DNA from: Mycobacterium uberis
Lineage (GTDB): Bacteria; Actinomycetota; Actinomycetes; Mycobacteriales; Mycobacteriaceae
NCBI RefSeq assembly: GCF_003408705.1
Contig: NZ_QAYL01000023.1
Coordinates: 1 to 63,287 of the forward strand
Length of the DNA: 63,287 nt
Direction of reading: 5' to 3'
A program made the translations under genes and the position numbers. Below the pieces are notes generated by a model. It saw only the letters and a program-made list of their open reading frames with translations. It made no database searches and had not been told where the DNA came from. How positions within the stretch are numbered: position 1 is the stretch's first letter; the number at the start of each line of letters is the position of its first letter. Shown here in pieces: positions 11,246-21,592 of this stretch.

Positions 11246-12172
11246 ATGAGCGGGCCGAATCCTCCGGGACGGGAAAATGAAAAACCCGATTCCGGCAACG
11301 CGCTCAGCGACGAAGTGGACTCCCATAATGGCATGGAGTCCGTTGACGAATTAGTACCCTTGCCTGATAGCGATGTCGTAGCAGCGAGCGACCAAACCAG
11401 CGAGACTGACGTGTATTCGCAGGCTTATTCGGCTCCTGAGGCCGAGCATTTCACCAGTGGCCCGTACTTGCCGGCTGATCTCCGACTCTATGACTACGAC
11501 GATTACGACGAGTCATCGGTCGATGATGAGTCGGGTGCTCCGAGCTGGCCGTGGGTAGTCGGCGTTGCTGCCATCTTGGCTGCAATATCACTGGTGGTTT
11601 CGGTGTCGTTGTTGGTCACGCGTACCGGCACCAGCAAACTTGCTACCCCAGTTACTAGCCGGTCCACACCGCCGGTGCAGGACGAAATCACGACCACCAA
11701 GCCGCCATCGCCACCTTCACCCAGCACGGAGACCTCGACAGCTACGGAGACGCAGACAGTGACGGTAACGCCCTTGCTACCACCGCCGATGATAAGCACC
11801 ACGGCTCCACCGCCACCGGCTCCACCGCCACCGGCTCCATCGCCACCGGCGGTGGAGCCTCCGCCGACGACGCTCACGACTCCGGCTACGACACTGGCTG
11901 GTCCGCGGCAAGTCACCTATTCGGTGACGGGCACCAAAGCGCCGGGCGACATCATCTCGGTGACCTACGTTGATGCCTCCGGTCGGCGACGAACCCAGCA
12001 CAACGTCTATATCCCGTGGTCGATGACCGTTACGCCGATCTCGCAATCCGACGTCGGCTCGGTTGAGGCATCCAGTCTCTTCCGGGTCAGTAAACTTAAC
12101 TGCTCGATCACGACGAGCGACGGAACGGTGCTTTCTTCGAACAGCAACAACTCACCGCAAACGAGCTGTTGA
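11246..12172 (+). CDS. mmpS3: MmpS-family membrane protein MmpS3
   Basis: A 308-residue envelope protein. MmpS proteins are periplasmic partners of MmpL lipid exporters, but MmpS3 has no mmpL next to it and its own job is unclear. Layout: an acidic cytoplasmic N-terminus with [15 protein letters not shown] (82-97), a membrane helix (102-124), a Thr/Pro-rich stalk (about 130-215), and the MmpS beta domain from [20 protein letters not shown] to the end. The stalk includes three 15-bp DNA repeats. Its stop overlaps the start of the next gene, indicating coupled translation. Intact. Confidence 0.9.
   Translation: MSGPNPPGRENEKPDSGNALSDEVDSHNGMESVDELVPLPDSDVVAASDQTSETDVYSQAYSAPEAEHFTSGPYLPADLRLYDYDDYDESSVDDESGAPSWPWVVGVAAILAAISLVVSVSLLVTRTGTSKLATPVTSRSTPPVQDEITTTKPPSPPSPSTETSTATETQTVTVTPLLPPPMISTTAPPPPAPPPPAPSPPAVEPPPTTLTTPATTLAGPRQVTYSVTGTKAPGDIISVTYVDASGRRRTQHNVYIPWSMTVTPISQSDVGSVEASSLFRVSKLNCSITTSDGTVLSSNSNNSPQTSC
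11803..11847. repeat. Three 15-bp tandem units in the mmpS3 stalk
   Basis: Units GGCTCCACCGCCACC at 11803-11817 and 11818-11832 are identical. The third, at 11833-11847, differs by one base. They encode the Ala-Pro-Pro stalk in steps of five residues, so copy-number change would keep the frame. This is a candidate variable-number locus. Confidence 0.85.
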
Positions 12173-12816
12173 TGGTGAGCAGGTATTCGGCGTACCGGCG
12201 TGAGTCGGACACCATTCCGCCGGACGTCATCGATCGCATTCTGGTCGGGGCATGCGCGGTAGTCTGGCTGGTGCTGATAGGGGTGAGCGTAGCTGCGGTC
12301 GTCGCACTGGCGGATTTGGGTCGCGGTTTTCACAGAATGGCGAGTAACCCGCACACCACCTGGGTGTTGTACGGCGTCATCGTCGTCTCCGCGTTGGTTA
12401 TCGTGGGGGCGGTGCCAGTACTGTTGCGGGCTCGCCGCATGAATCGGGTTGAGCCGTTGGCTCGACCGGTCATTGTGCCGGCGCGCGGGGGAGTCAGACC
12501 GCAGGTCAGCGCCAGGCGTTCCACAGCACGCATTGAGGTCGGGCGGGTACACGCGGATAAGGCTCAGACAGTCGCACAACCCGGCGAGTGGTTTGATGCG
12601 GCAGTGGACCGGATCTGGCTGCGGGGTACGGTCGGATTGGCTGGTACAATGGGGACCGCACTGATCGCGGTCGCGGTGTCAACCTATCTGATGGCTGTGG
12701 GTCGTGACGGCGCGTCGTGGGTTGGTTACGGGCTCGCTGGAGTCATCACGGCGGCGATGCCGGTGGTTGAGTGGCTACATGTGCGGCAATTACGTCGTGT
12801 GGTTGACGCGGATTAG
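12172..12816 (+). CDS. Four-helix membrane protein of unknown function (Rv2197c-like)
   Basis: A 214-residue protein that I recognise only as the conserved mycobacterial neighbour of mmpS3. It begins [23 protein letters not shown]. Hydrophobic segments lie at about 22-48, 65-86, 150-170 and 180-200, with a basic cytoplasmic loop (about 87-140) between the second and third. The ATG overlaps the mmpS3 TGA (TGATG), a coupled start. A TTG one codon earlier is also in frame but less likely. It converges with qcrB, about 55 bases away. Intact. Confidence 0.82.
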   Translation: MVSRYSAYRRESDTIPPDVIDRILVGACAVVWLVLIGVSVAAVVALADLGRGFHRMASNPHTTWVLYGVIVVSALVIVGAVPVLLRARRMNRVEPLARPVIVPARGGVRPQVSARRSTARIEVGRVHADKAQTVAQPGEWFDAAVDRIWLRGTVGLAGTMGTALIAVAVSTYLMAVGRDGASWVGYGLAGVITAAMPVVEWLHVRQLRRVVDAD

Positions 12817-12871
12817 CAGGTGTTTTTTGCGCGGCGTTACGCGGCGAGCTCGAAAAGTTCTGGTTGTTCAA

Positions 12872-14527
12872 TTAATGCTCGCCGCGCTTCCTATTCGAGG
12901 AACTGACGATGCTGTCCTGGTGTTCGCGCAATGCAATAAGTGCACGTTGTTCGGTGGCGTGTGTTGCTTTGCGCAGTGCTACATCCTCGGACGCCGGATC
13001 TGCGAACAAGAAGCTGCCGTTGCCGGGTGATCCGGCTGAGCCCAGCTTGTTCATCCGCTTGGGAACAGCGGCACCCTGATACTCGAGTGGTATCGGGTGA
13101 CCGTGGTCGTCAACCGGGCCGAGTGGCTGGTGTAGCTCAATGTATGCCCCATGCGGTAGCCGTTTGATGATGCCGGTCTCGATGCCATGTTCGAGCACCG
13201 CCCGGTCACTGCGCTGCAGCCCGATGCACCACCGATAGGTGATGAAGTAGATGAGTGGCGGAAGAATCACTATGCCGATGCGTCCGATCCACGTCGTCGC
13301 GTTGAGCGAGATGTGGAATTTCAACGCGATGATGTCGTTCATCGCCGCGAGTGTGAGCACCATGTAGAAAGCGATCGCCATGGCTCCGATCGAGGTGCGC
13401 ACCGGGGCGTCGCGCGGCCGCTGCAGCAAGTTATGATGCGCATAGTCGCCGGTGAACCGCTTCTCCAAGAACGGGTAGGCAATCAGTAGGACAAATACCA
13501 GGCCCATGATCACTACGACCCACACCGGTGCGGGTATGGTGTGGTGCCAGAAATAGAACTCCCAGGCAGGCCAGATGCGGGCTAAACCCTCGGTCCACAT
13601 CATGTAGAAGTCTGGCTGTGAGCCGGCTGACACCTGTGACGGCTTGTAAGGGCCTAGATTCCAGATCGGGTTGATCTGTAGCAAGCCGCCCATCAGGCCT
13701 AACACGCCCACGATGGCTGCGAAGAACGCACCTGACTTGAACGCAAATACCGGCATTACTCGCACGCCGACGACGTTGTGCTCGGTGCGGCCGGGTCCGG
13801 GGAACTGGGTGTGCTTCTGGAACCACACCAGCGCCAGATGCAGCCCGATCAGCGCCAGGATGAGCCCCGGGATCAGCAGGATGTGCAGTACGTAGAGTCG
13901 GGGGATCAATATGCTGCCGGGGAAATCGCCCCCAAACAGGGCCCAGTGTAGCCAGGTCCCGATCACCGGTATGCCCAGCGTGATCGACGACAGCGCGGCC
14001 CGTAAGCCGATGCCTGACAGCAGGTCGTCGGGCAGCGAGTAGCCGAAGTAGCCTTCAAACATGGCCAGGATCAGCAGTAGAGAACCGATCACCCAGTTAG
14101 TCTCGCGGGGCCGCCGGAACGCTCCGGTGAAGAAGATGCGCGCCAGGTGCACCATGATCGCCGCGGCGAACATCAATGCTGCCCAGTGGTGGATCTGGCG
14201 GACGAACAGGCCGCCCCGGACCTCGAAGGAAATGTCTAGCGTTGATTGGTATGCGCGGGACATCTCGACCCCGCGCAGTGGTTGGTAAACGCCGTTGTAG
14301 GTAACATCAGTCATCGAGGGGTCGAAGAACAGCGTTAGGTACACCCCGGTGAGTAGCAGTACGATGAAGCTGTACAGTGCGATCTCACCGAGTAAGAACG
14401 ACCAGTGCGTTGGGAAGACCTTGTTGAGCTGCCGGCGCAGCGCTGCCGACGGGTGATACCGTGTGTCGATGTCTTCAGCTTGACGGGCCAGGACATAACC
14501 GATATCCGGGATGAATTTTGGACTCAT
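12872..14527 (-). CDS. qcrB: Menaquinol:cytochrome c reductase, cytochrome b subunit QcrB
   Basis: The membrane core of actinobacterial complex III. It oxidises menaquinol and passes electrons to the Rieske and cytochrome cc subunits of the supercomplex. The 551-residue protein has the cytochrome b fold with haem-ligand histidines in [20 protein letters not shown] and in the second helix pair (WLHWALFGG and [12 protein letters not shown]). The long basic C-terminal extension after about residue 410 is typical of actinobacteria. QcrB is the target of imidazopyridine drugs such as telacebec. The ATG overlaps the qcrA stop by four bases. Intact. Confidence 0.96.
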   Translation of the reverse strand: MSPKFIPDIGYVLARQAEDIDTRYHPSAALRRQLNKVFPTHWSFLLGEIALYSFIVLLLTGVYLTLFFDPSMTDVTYNGVYQPLRGVEMSRAYQSTLDISFEVRGGLFVRQIHHWAALMFAAAIMVHLARIFFTGAFRRPRETNWVIGSLLLILAMFEGYFGYSLPDDLLSGIGLRAALSSITLGIPVIGTWLHWALFGGDFPGSILIPRLYVLHILLIPGLILALIGLHLALVWFQKHTQFPGPGRTEHNVVGVRVMPVFAFKSGAFFAAIVGVLGLMGGLLQINPIWNLGPYKPSQVSAGSQPDFYMMWTEGLARIWPAWEFYFWHHTIPAPVWVVVIMGLVFVLLIAYPFLEKRFTGDYAHHNLLQRPRDAPVRTSIGAMAIAFYMVLTLAAMNDIIALKFHISLNATTWIGRIGIVILPPLIYFITYRWCIGLQRSDRAVLEHGIETGIIKRLPHGAYIELHQPLGPVDDHGHPIPLEYQGAAVPKRMNKLGSAGSPGNGSFLFADPASEDVALRKATHATEQRALIALREHQDSIVSSSNRKRGEH

Positions 14528-15708
14528 GTTGTGCGCTCCCAGAATGCTGGTCCGACGGGCTCGACAAAGTCACCGTTGGCAACTAGATACCCACCTGCGT
14601 CGATGGTTATAGGCAGTTGCGCTAACGCGCGCGCTGCCGGACCAAATATCGGCTTGGCATACTGCAGCGCGTCGAACTGCGACTGATGACATGGGCACAG
14701 GATTCGGTAGGATTGCTGTTCGTATAGCGAGGACGGGCAACCCAAATGCGAGCAGACCTTGGTGAAGGCGAAGAACTCGCCGAAGTTGAAGCTCTCCTGA
14801 CCTCGGCGTTTGATCACACGAGTCATATCACTGGGCCGGATGCGGATGAGCATTACCGGGTTGCGGATACCCATCTTGATCGCTGTCAGCTTCTCGTGTG
14901 ATTCTGTGGTGGTGCCGTCGCCGTCAGACTCCCGCCACGGGAAGACGGTCTCCATCCCACCGGCGTCGATGTCTTCCGGACGCATCCGGATAAACGGTGC
15001 TCCTGAATGCGAGCCGGTAGCTCTTGCCAGGTAGATCGTCTCGCCGTGGTAGCGCGGGGTCCAGCCCGAGGTCCAGAGCACGGCCTTCATCCCATTCTCG
15101 GTGGGCACGACCGGTTTCCATGGATTTTTGATGAGGCCACCAATAAACGCCACTAACGTGCTAAGACCAAGAGCACCCAAGCCCACACCTAGCGACAATC
15201 CAACTAGCTTGCGGCGTCTGATCGTCGAGCCCTCAAAAGCGTCGGTCAAGTTCGCCACGACCGTCTTGCGGTCGATCTCGCGAGACGCGCCGTCATGGCG
15301 TTCTTGGATCGAAATCTCTTCCGGTATGAACCTCTTCTGAAACTGCACCGCGCCGATAGCAATCGCCAGGATGCATAGACCGAAGGTCAGACCATATAGC
15401 GGGGTGGAAATAGTGTACAGGAAGCTGTCCGCGGTCCCTTTGGGTTTGTACTCCCATGGCCAGAACAGGAAGATCAGTAGCAACGCCAGACCAAATGCGC
15501 CCCCCAGCAAAAACCAGCAGGCTATCCTACGCTCGGTGCGTTTTTCCGCTTTGGTGCCCTCGACCGGCCAGCGATGCCCCTTGTAGACGGTGTCGACACC
15601 GTCCAGCTTGCCGCCCAGGGTGACCAGCTCCTCGCGTGACATCGTCCCTAGCGCCACTTCGTTGAGCTCCTGGGAAACCTTGGCGCTGTCTTTCGCCTTT
15701 GTACTCAT
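14524..15708 (-). CDS. qcrA: Rieske iron-sulfur subunit QcrA
   Basis: The Rieske subunit of the cytochrome bcc complex. It has 394 residues from the ATG at 15708, which overlaps the qcrC stop as ATGA; a GTG 18 bases earlier is possible but would lie inside qcrC. Three N-terminal helices (about 62-83, 103-122 and 169-192) are specific to actinobacteria. The 2Fe-2S ligands are C319 and H321 with disulfide C324 in CSHLGC, and C338, H341 and disulfide C340 in CPCHQS. It is shorter at the N-terminus than I recall for M. tuberculosis QcrA. Intact. Confidence 0.95.
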   Translation of the reverse strand: MSTKAKDSAKVSQELNEVALGTMSREELVTLGGKLDGVDTVYKGHRWPVEGTKAEKRTERRIACWFLLGGAFGLALLLIFLFWPWEYKPKGTADSFLYTISTPLYGLTFGLCILAIAIGAVQFQKRFIPEEISIQERHDGASREIDRKTVVANLTDAFEGSTIRRRKLVGLSLGVGLGALGLSTLVAFIGGLIKNPWKPVVPTENGMKAVLWTSGWTPRYHGETIYLARATGSHSGAPFIRMRPEDIDAGGMETVFPWRESDGDGTTTESHEKLTAIKMGIRNPVMLIRIRPSDMTRVIKRRGQESFNFGEFFAFTKVCSHLGCPSSLYEQQSYRILCPCHQSQFDALQYAKPIFGPAARALAQLPITIDAGGYLVANGDFVEPVGPAFWERTT

Positions 15709-16568
15709 GTTCGTACCCCAATCCACAATGCCAGCCCGATCGCGGCGACTATCCCGATGATCCAGATCGCCATACCCTCCGGTGCAGGGCCGAAGCCACC
15801 GAGGCCGTAGCCACCCGGCTGACGCTCTTCGACGACGGCCCGCACGTAGCCTATGATGGCTTTCTTTGCTTCGAAGGAAAGTTGGCGGTCGGCGAACTTG
15901 GGCATGTTCTGCGGGCCGGTCAGCATCGCGGTTAGGATTTGTTGTTCGTTGGCGGGTCCGAGATCGGGCGCGTACTTACCGGATGACAGTGCGCCGCCCT
16001 TTCCGGTGAAGTTGTGGCACGATGCGCAGTTAAGTCGAAATAAATCGCCGCCGCGGGCCAGGTCGGTACCGCGTAGCGATTGCATCGCGATACTGCCGTC
16101 GGGGTTACGCATCACGGTCGGCCCACCGCCGTTGGCCTGCACGTAGGCGCTGATCGCGTCAACTTGTGACTCGTCGAAAATAGGGTCTTTACGCGCTGCC
16201 TGGGCCTCACCGCGCATGGCGGGCATTCGACCGGTCGATACCTGGAAGTAGGCTGCCGCTTCACCAACACCAATCAGGCTCGGCCCGTGGTCGGGTACGC
16301 CTTGTAGGTTAGCCCCGTGACATGACACGCAGGAGGTGTCGAATAGCTGCTTGCCGGTACGCAACAGCGCCGACGACGACTCGTCAGCGACGGCCACTTG
16401 CGGAGTGGGGGTCAGCACCGCGGCAACCCCGCCTGCGGCGGTCAGTGCTATTAGGAGCAGCAGGCCTCCCGATAAGCGGCGGCGCAGCCACCGCCGCGGG
16501 CGGTCACTGCCCCGCTTTTGCGGCTGGCTGCACCGCCTCTCGGATCGAGTGAAACCCAGTTTCTTCAA
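15705..16568 (-). CDS. qcrC: Di-haem cytochrome cc subunit QcrC
   Basis: It replaces a separate cytochrome c by wiring complex III directly to the aa3 oxidase. The 287-residue protein has an N-terminal helix (about 32-53) and two c-type haem sites, CVSCH (80-84) and CASCH (181-185). A C-terminal anchor follows at about 265-285. The start is a TTG with AGGAG upstream; no ATG or GTG offers a better fit. It sits 28 bases after ctaE and overlaps qcrA, so ctaE-qcrC-qcrA-qcrB reads as one operon. Intact. Confidence 0.96.
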   Translation of the reverse strand: MKKLGFTRSERRCSQPQKRGSDRPRRWLRRRLSGGLLLLIALTAAGGVAAVLTPTPQVAVADESSSALLRTGKQLFDTSCVSCHGANLQGVPDHGPSLIGVGEAAAYFQVSTGRMPAMRGEAQAARKDPIFDESQVDAISAYVQANGGGPTVMRNPDGSIAMQSLRGTDLARGGDLFRLNCASCHNFTGKGGALSSGKYAPDLGPANEQQILTAMLTGPQNMPKFADRQLSFEAKKAIIGYVRAVVEERQPGGYGLGGFGPAPEGMAIWIIGIVAAIGLALWIGVRT

Positions 16569-16596
16569 CCGATAACTCCTGTTCTGGGCTGCCGGC

Positions 16597-17208
16597 TCAT
16601 CGGATAAAATAGATCACGGTGAACAGTGCGATCCACACGATGTCAACGAAATGCCAGTAGTAAGAGACGACGATGCTCGCGGTCGCCTGCGCCGGCGTGA
16701 ACTTGCTCATCCGAGTGCGGGCCAGCAAGAAAATGAAAGCAATCAGGCCCCCAGTGACGTGCAATCCATGGAAGCCAGTCGCTAGGTAGAACACACTGCC
16801 GTACGCGCTAGCGGGAATGGTGGTGCCATGGGTCATTAAGTGGTAGTACTCGTAGCTCTGGCCGAGGACGAAGAACAGGCCCATCAAGAAGGTGATTACA
16901 TACCAGCGGCGCAGTCCGAAGACATCGCCACGCTCAGCCGCGAATACCCCCATTTGGCACGTGAACGAGGAAGCGATGAGTACCAGCGTCACAGGGACGG
17001 CTTGGTAGAGATTCAGTTCGGTCGGCGCCGGCGGCCATTTTCCGTCGGCTTGAGCACGCGCGGTGAAGTACATCGCGAACAGTCCAGCAAAGAACATCAG
17101 CTCACTGGAAAGCCACACTATGGTGCCGACACTGACCATGTTGGGTCGATTCAGCGAATGTACTCGCGACGCAATTGCAGTACCCGAGGTGCCCACAGCG
17201 CTCGTCAC
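16597..17208 (-). CDS. ctaE: Cytochrome c oxidase subunit III
   Basis: The membrane subunit III of the aa3 oxidase. The 203-residue protein has five hydrophobic helices and the family segments [28 protein letters not shown] and the C-terminal [14 protein letters not shown]. The GTG start (MTSAVGTSG) gives the mycobacterial length. It is the first gene of the minus-strand ctaE-qcrCAB operon. The promoter should lie in the 138 bases shared with divergent trpD, but I see no clear hexamers. Intact. Confidence 0.96.
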   Translation of the reverse strand: MTSAVGTSGTAIASRVHSLNRPNMVSVGTIVWLSSELMFFAGLFAMYFTARAQADGKWPPAPTELNLYQAVPVTLVLIASSFTCQMGVFAAERGDVFGLRRWYVITFLMGLFFVLGQSYEYYHLMTHGTTIPASAYGSVFYLATGFHGLHVTGGLIAFIFLLARTRMSKFTPAQATASIVVSYYWHFVDIVWIALFTVIYFIR

Positions 17209-17346
17209 ATCCGCAAGTATGGCGCTTTGTAGTTGTCGAGCTCTACCCGGGGCGGCTAAGTCAGCTGCTCGTGTCGCGTTTGCGCCGTTAGCAGTGTGCT
17301 TATGGCGCTGGTTGGAGGCCAGTGGTCCTCGTGAGACTATCGGCCG

Positions 17347-18438
17347 GTGGTTTTGTCATCGCAACCGCCTTCGTCCCGCGACACGATGTGGTCGTGGCCG
17401 CAGGTTCTGGGGCGTTTGACGGCAGGGCAGGACCTCGTGCGGGGCCAGGCTGCCTGGGCGATGGACCAGGTCATGGCCGGGAAAGCGGTGCCAGCTCAGA
17501 TCGCTGCATTCGCAGTGGCGATGAAGATGAAGGTTCCTACCGCGGCTGAAGTTGGTGAGCTCGCTGATGTCGTGCTCACCCACGCACGTCGGTTGCCCAC
17601 CGATGCGATCCGCCCAGGTATCGGAGACACTGTCGATATTGTCGGTACCGGGGGGGATGGCGCCAACACGGTCAACCTGTCCACTATGGCTGCGATCGTG
17701 GTTGCGGCCGCAGGTGTACCGGTGGTCAAACACGGAAACCGGGCCTCGTCCTCGATGTCCGGCGGCGCTGACACTCTGGAAGCGTTGGGGGTGCGTATCG
17801 ACCTCGGACCCGAACAGGTCGCGCGCAGCCTTGCCGAAGTCGGGATTGGGTTCTGCTTTGCACCACTGTTCCATCCGTCGTACCGATACGCATCCGCGGT
17901 GCGCCGCGAGCTCGGAGTGCCGACCGTGTTCAACATCCTTGGGCCGTTGACTAATCCGGCCTGGCCGCGGGCAGGATTGATCGGCTGCGCGTTTGGCAAC
18001 CTTGCTGAGGTTATGGCGCGGGTGTTCGCTGCACGACGCTCCAGTGTGCTGGTAGTGCACGGCGACGACGGGCTCGACGAATTGACCCCCACCACTACCA
18101 GTACGATTTGGCGTGTCCAGGCTGGCATGGTAGATAAGCTGACTTTTGATCCCGCCGGATTCGGGTTTGCGCGAGCTGACCTCGACGATCTGTTGGGTGG
18201 TGATGCGCAAGCCAATGCGGCGGAGGTGCGTGCGGTGCTGGCCGGAGCCAAGGGCCCGGTCCGGGACGCCGTCATCCTCAACGTTGCCGGCGCGATCGTT
18301 GCCCATGCCGGGTTATCCAGACGCGCTGAATGGTTGCCCACGTGGGCCGATGGGCTGGCGCGTGCCATCGAGGCCATCGATTCGGGTGCCGCCGAACAGC
18401 TCCTCGCGCGGTGGGTGCAGTTTAGCCAGCAGGTCTAG
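17347..18438 (+). CDS. trpD: Anthranilate phosphoribosyltransferase TrpD
   Basis: It attaches phosphoribosyl from PRPP to anthranilate in tryptophan synthesis. The 363-residue protein has the PRPP-binding [14 protein letters not shown] motif (near residue 100), KHGNRASSS and the [18 protein letters not shown] segment. The GTG at 17347 is the first usable start. An in-frame ATG at 17302 begins a short peptide starting MALVGG, resembling the N-terminus I recall for other mycobacteria, but is closed by a TGA at 17332. So the original leader may be lost, and this start is uncertain. A run of seven G lies at 17650-17656. The core is intact. Confidence 0.92.
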   Translation: MVLSSQPPSSRDTMWSWPQVLGRLTAGQDLVRGQAAWAMDQVMAGKAVPAQIAAFAVAMKMKVPTAAEVGELADVVLTHARRLPTDAIRPGIGDTVDIVGTGGDGANTVNLSTMAAIVVAAAGVPVVKHGNRASSSMSGGADTLEALGVRIDLGPEQVARSLAEVGIGFCFAPLFHPSYRYASAVRRELGVPTVFNILGPLTNPAWPRAGLIGCAFGNLAEVMARVFAARRSSVLVVHGDDGLDELTPTTTSTIWRVQAGMVDKLTFDPAGFGFARADLDDLLGGDAQANAAEVRAVLAGAKGPVRDAVILNVAGAIVAHAGLSRRAEWLPTWADGLARAIEAIDSGAAEQLLARWVQFSQQV

Positions 18439-18545
18439 ATCTCGCCCCATCGTGCGAGGTGATAGTTATCCTGAACATCGACGCTGGTCGGCTTAGCGGT
18501 GATCCGCTCAGGCAGCGTGGTCAGGGCGCGCAGGCGCTGTCACGC

Positions 18546-18912
18546 CACAGATGTTAAGACTGCGGTCAAACCGGTGTTATCCGAGTAGTGGCGCGGTATA
18601 CGCATCACCGAAAGCCGAGGAAACGCCTCGTTGGTCAGCGTCACTCCACCATAGTGCGCGATCTGGGGCGGGATGTTACGGCGGGGGTATGGCGAACTCA
18701 CCTAAGTATGGCGTCGTTTTGAACTTCGACCGTGTCAAATCTTGGTGATCGTATCGGGGGGGGGGCGTTCCCTCATTCCGTCCGCCATTGGTTTTGAGGT
18801 TCACCGCGACACAGGTGGTCTCGCGTAAAGGAAGCTCGTAGGGGACTTGATCTATCGTCGGTGTTCCAGCCAGGTCAGTGCAACTCAGCTGGGTCGCACC
18901 GGTCAGGCTCAT
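18546..18912 (-). pseudogene. Remnant of a DnaQ-type exonuclease gene (Rv2191-like)
   Basis: The first fragment (18912 down to about 18766) ends TTCVAVNLKTNGGRNEG, a corrupted form of the DEDDh exonuclease motif F-V-V-D-L-E-T-T-G-G. A run of ten G (18756-18765) then breaks the frame. Past it come pieces reading DTITKI, VEVQNDAIL and NIPPQIAHYGGVTLTNEAF, which match the following exonuclease segment ITEIGAV...LVNPQ..IPPQI..LTGIT. The rest of the large protein, including its nuclease C-terminal half, is not found. The 107 bases from the trpD stop to 18546 show nothing further. Confidence 0.72.
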
Positions 18913-19061
18913 GGCCTTGACGCTAGGTAGACTCGCGTGTTCGCCGTTGTCACGGTCAGATTAATACAAGGCAGCGGATGGAATGTCGGTGCCGGTGGTC
19001 AGCGTGCGGACAGCTCGACTTAGTTAGCCTGACTGACTCGACTCGAGAGGACTGAGCCCTG

Positions 19062-19382
19062 ATGGCACAAAACAGTGGATCCGATGACACAGGCGTCGCG
19101 GCGCCCAAGCTGGGGGCCGGTGGTTATCGACTGTGACGACTGCAATAGTAGTGCAGACTGGGATGCAGTGATTGTGTCATCAGTGTGCTACTGGTGGTAC
19201 CGGAGACCCTGTTGCAGGACGAGCGTGCTGCTTTGGAAGTGCTCGCCGACGTCGGATTGGTATCCCGGTTGCGTCTGATGCCGATCCGCGGCAATTGTGG
19301 GTTTCAGGATAGCTTGGTTATCCAGGCCCGCCAAAACCCTGGGCCGCTGGTTTCTGTGCGACGCTCTCAAGCGGGTGACTGA
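19062..19382 (+). pseudogene. Unidentified decayed coding fragment
   Basis: An ATG at 19062, 12 bases after an AGAGGA box, begins MAQNSGSDDTGVAAPKLGAGG and is soon closed by a stop. A frame shifted from it (19185-19382) reads LLVVPETLLQDERAALEVLADVGLVSRLRLMPIRG, which looks like real coding sequence. I do not recognise the family. It may be a small mycobacterial gene that decayed, or chance. The bases 18913-19061 and 19383-19512 show no gene. Confidence 0.3.
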
Positions 19383-19512
19383 AAATCTTTCTATTTTCTT
19401 AATGATCTCATTTGGACAAACGTCGATATCGTTTCGTAACCTATTTGAGACCTAAAGCCCGCTCGACGGCCAAGTGTCTTTGGCAGTTTGGCCAAGTGTT
19501 AAGGAAAAAGCT

Positions 19513-20649
19513 TTGAGACTTGGTCGTAAGCATCCGATCGTGCGCCTTATTTCGCGACCTGTCATCGGAACACTAGCAGAGTTCGCCGTATTTTCTGCCG
19601 TATTATCTAGTTTCCTTACCGCCACTGCGACGGCTGACCCCGCCGAAGACGCGTTGGCAAAACTCAATGAACTATCCCGCCAAGCTGAGCAGACTACCGA
19701 AGCGATGCATAGCGCGCAACTTGACCTGAACGACAAGCTGGCAGCTCAGCGAGTGGCAGACAAGAAGCACATGGATGACCAAGCTGCTCTGGCGGACGCC
19801 AAGGCGCGTTTGGCTACGTTTCAGGCTGCGGTTAACAAACTTGCCGCCGCGACATACATGTGTGGTCACATCAACGGCATGACCGCCATACTGACAACTG
19901 ATTCACCTCAGCAACTGATCGACAAGTTGGCCTTACAGCGAGTGCTGGCAGCGCAACTGGCCACAAAGATGGCCAGTTACAGGGCAGCTGGGGAACAAGC
20001 TGTAAAGACTGAGCAGGCGTCCGCCAAGTCTGCTGTTGACGCCAAGCATGCGGCCGATCAGGTTGCCGCGGTACGGGCGGGACTGCAGTCCAAGCAGAGT
20101 CAGTTGCAGGTGCAGATCGCGGTCGTCAAATCGCAATACCTGGCGTTATCGCCTGGGCAACGCACCACGCTCGCCGAGCCCGGACCGGTCTCGGCGGTGG
20201 CTACGCTGCCCGGTGCCGCACCACCTGGCGGGCCACCGCCAGCTGATGCGGCACCACCCGCCGGATTGCTCGGGGTGGTCCCAGCTCGTCCCGTTGGTAG
20301 CGGTGACCGCGCGGCTGTTGTGCAGGCGGCGCTGACACAAGTTGGAAGCCCCTATGTATGGGGTGGTGCGGCACCCGGTGGATTCGACTGCTCCGGATTG
20401 GTGATGTGGGCATACCAGCAGGCCGGTATTGCGCTGCCGCACTCTAGCCAGGCCTTGGCCCGCGGCGGTCAGCCGGTGTCACTGTCGGACCTACAACCTG
20501 GCGATGTGTTAACCTTTTATTCAGACGCATCGCATGCCGGTATTTACATCGGTGACGGCATGATGATTCATTCTTCCACCTATGGTGTGCCGGTGCGGGT
20601 GGTGCCTATGAACTCGTCCGGTCCGATTTACGACGCTCGTCGCTACTAA
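19513..20649 (+). CDS. Secreted NlpC/P60 peptidoglycan endopeptidase (Rv2190c-like)
   Basis: A 378-residue exported hydrolase of the RipA group, expected to cut stem-peptide bonds in peptidoglycan during growth and division. Layout: a signal peptide (about 1-43, ending before DPAEDALAKL), a long coiled coil (about 45-215), a Pro-rich linker, then the C-terminal NlpC/P60 domain with catalytic C293 (FDCSGLV) and H341 (SHAGIYIGDG). H353 may be the third residue. I chose the TTG at 19513 because AAGGA lies eight bases upstream; a GTG at 19474 is in frame but lacks a site. Intact. Confidence 0.9.
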   Translation: MRLGRKHPIVRLISRPVIGTLAEFAVFSAVLSSFLTATATADPAEDALAKLNELSRQAEQTTEAMHSAQLDLNDKLAAQRVADKKHMDDQAALADAKARLATFQAAVNKLAAATYMCGHINGMTAILTTDSPQQLIDKLALQRVLAAQLATKMASYRAAGEQAVKTEQASAKSAVDAKHAADQVAAVRAGLQSKQSQLQVQIAVVKSQYLALSPGQRTTLAEPGPVSAVATLPGAAPPGGPPPADAAPPAGLLGVVPARPVGSGDRAAVVQAALTQVGSPYVWGGAAPGGFDCSGLVMWAYQQAGIALPHSSQALARGGQPVSLSDLQPGDVLTFYSDASHAGIYIGDGMMIHSSTYGVPVRVVPMNSSGPIYDARRY

Positions 20650-20661
20650 ACGCCTCGGACT

Positions 20662-21530
20662 GGGGTCGCTTTGTTGCCAGCGCCGGTGGCTCCCTAATCC
20701 TGCTGGCCTGGGTATTTGTTATTGGGCTGATTGGGTTCTTGTGGGTCGAGTGGGTTGTACTGTTTCCCGCGCAACTTGCCGCGTCCACTCGCAGCCAGGT
20801 GCGTGCGCCGGTATGGAGATTGGTCGTCGGTGACCGCACGGCCAAGTTGCTCGGCGTTAGCGGCCCGACAACCAACCTTCTGCTGTCTCGCGTTGCGGGC
20901 GAATATCAGCGTCGCGGTAGACGTAGTGGAAGCCTTTTGGGGAGTGGACTGGTCGCCCGATATCTTGGATACTGGCTGCTGCCACGGACGAGCAGTTTCG
21001 CGCAACGGCTGGCAGAGGTGCGGTATCGTAGTGGGCTGATATTGCGGCGGTGACGGTCGTCGGCCGCGTTGATCTGGCTCGCCGGGTGACTGTCGGCTAA
21101 CGGATCGTGTTCGCGCCGGACGCGGCCAACATGTCTGACCTTGCACTACGAATAGTGTTGGTCCGCAAGCTTTTTCACTACGCAGCGCGCACCTACACCG
21201 TCGTGGATGTACCTCGCTGGTTGGCCGAGGGGGCAGCGGATAGCGTCGCTCGGCCGAACACTGCGGTGCCTGTCGACGCACGTTTGGCGTCCCAGACGTT
21301 GCTGTCGGACACCGACCTGGATACACTGCGGGGCGCAGCGGGCGTGGGCTTACGATCGTGCGTGGTGGTTTGTTTGCTTTCTCGCTGATGTCTTCGGGAC
21401 GGCGCAGCTACGCGTGTTCTATCTGGCTGTGTGTGGTGTCGAGCACGCCGACCCGATCATCGCCGCCCGCGAAGTACTGGGCACTGATTTGGCCGCCTTG
21501 CTCGCGAACTGGCAGCATTGGCTGACCTGA
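20662..21530 (+). pseudogene. Broken exported metalloprotease-like gene (Rv2189c-like)
   Basis: Plus-strand fragments in changing frames rebuild a protein with an N-terminal hydrophobic stretch (GGSLILLAWVFVIGLIGFL), a middle piece VDVVEAFWGVDWSPDIL, then RIVFAPDAANMSD, then a possible zinc-site region, VLVRKLFHYAAR, and a C-terminus AYDRAWWFVCFLADVFGTAQ. At least three frameshifts interrupt it. The expected HELFH zinc motif reads RKLFH here, so even the best frame lacks the catalytic glutamate. It lies between the NlpC/P60 gene and pimB, as in M. tuberculosis. Confidence 0.8.
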
Positions 21531-21592
21531 TTGGCCGAGTTCGTTGCACACCGCCACGAAGTCGGTTGCGCCGCCACGCTAACCTGGTGTAG

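Noticed and set aside
11503..11916. Minus-strand open frame of 137 codons, Gly/Val-rich, resembling PE_PGRS-type sequence
   Set aside because: It is the antisense shadow of the Thr/Pro-rich mmpS3 stalk. No start signal or family motif.
12007..12579. Minus-strand frame of 190 codons over the end of mmpS3 and the next gene
   Set aside because: Antisense to two well-supported genes; no motif.
17356..18306. Minus-strand open frame of 316 codons opposite trpD
   Set aside because: The plus strand codes a clear TrpD. The antisense translation has no recognisable motif and follows from GC-rich codon bias.
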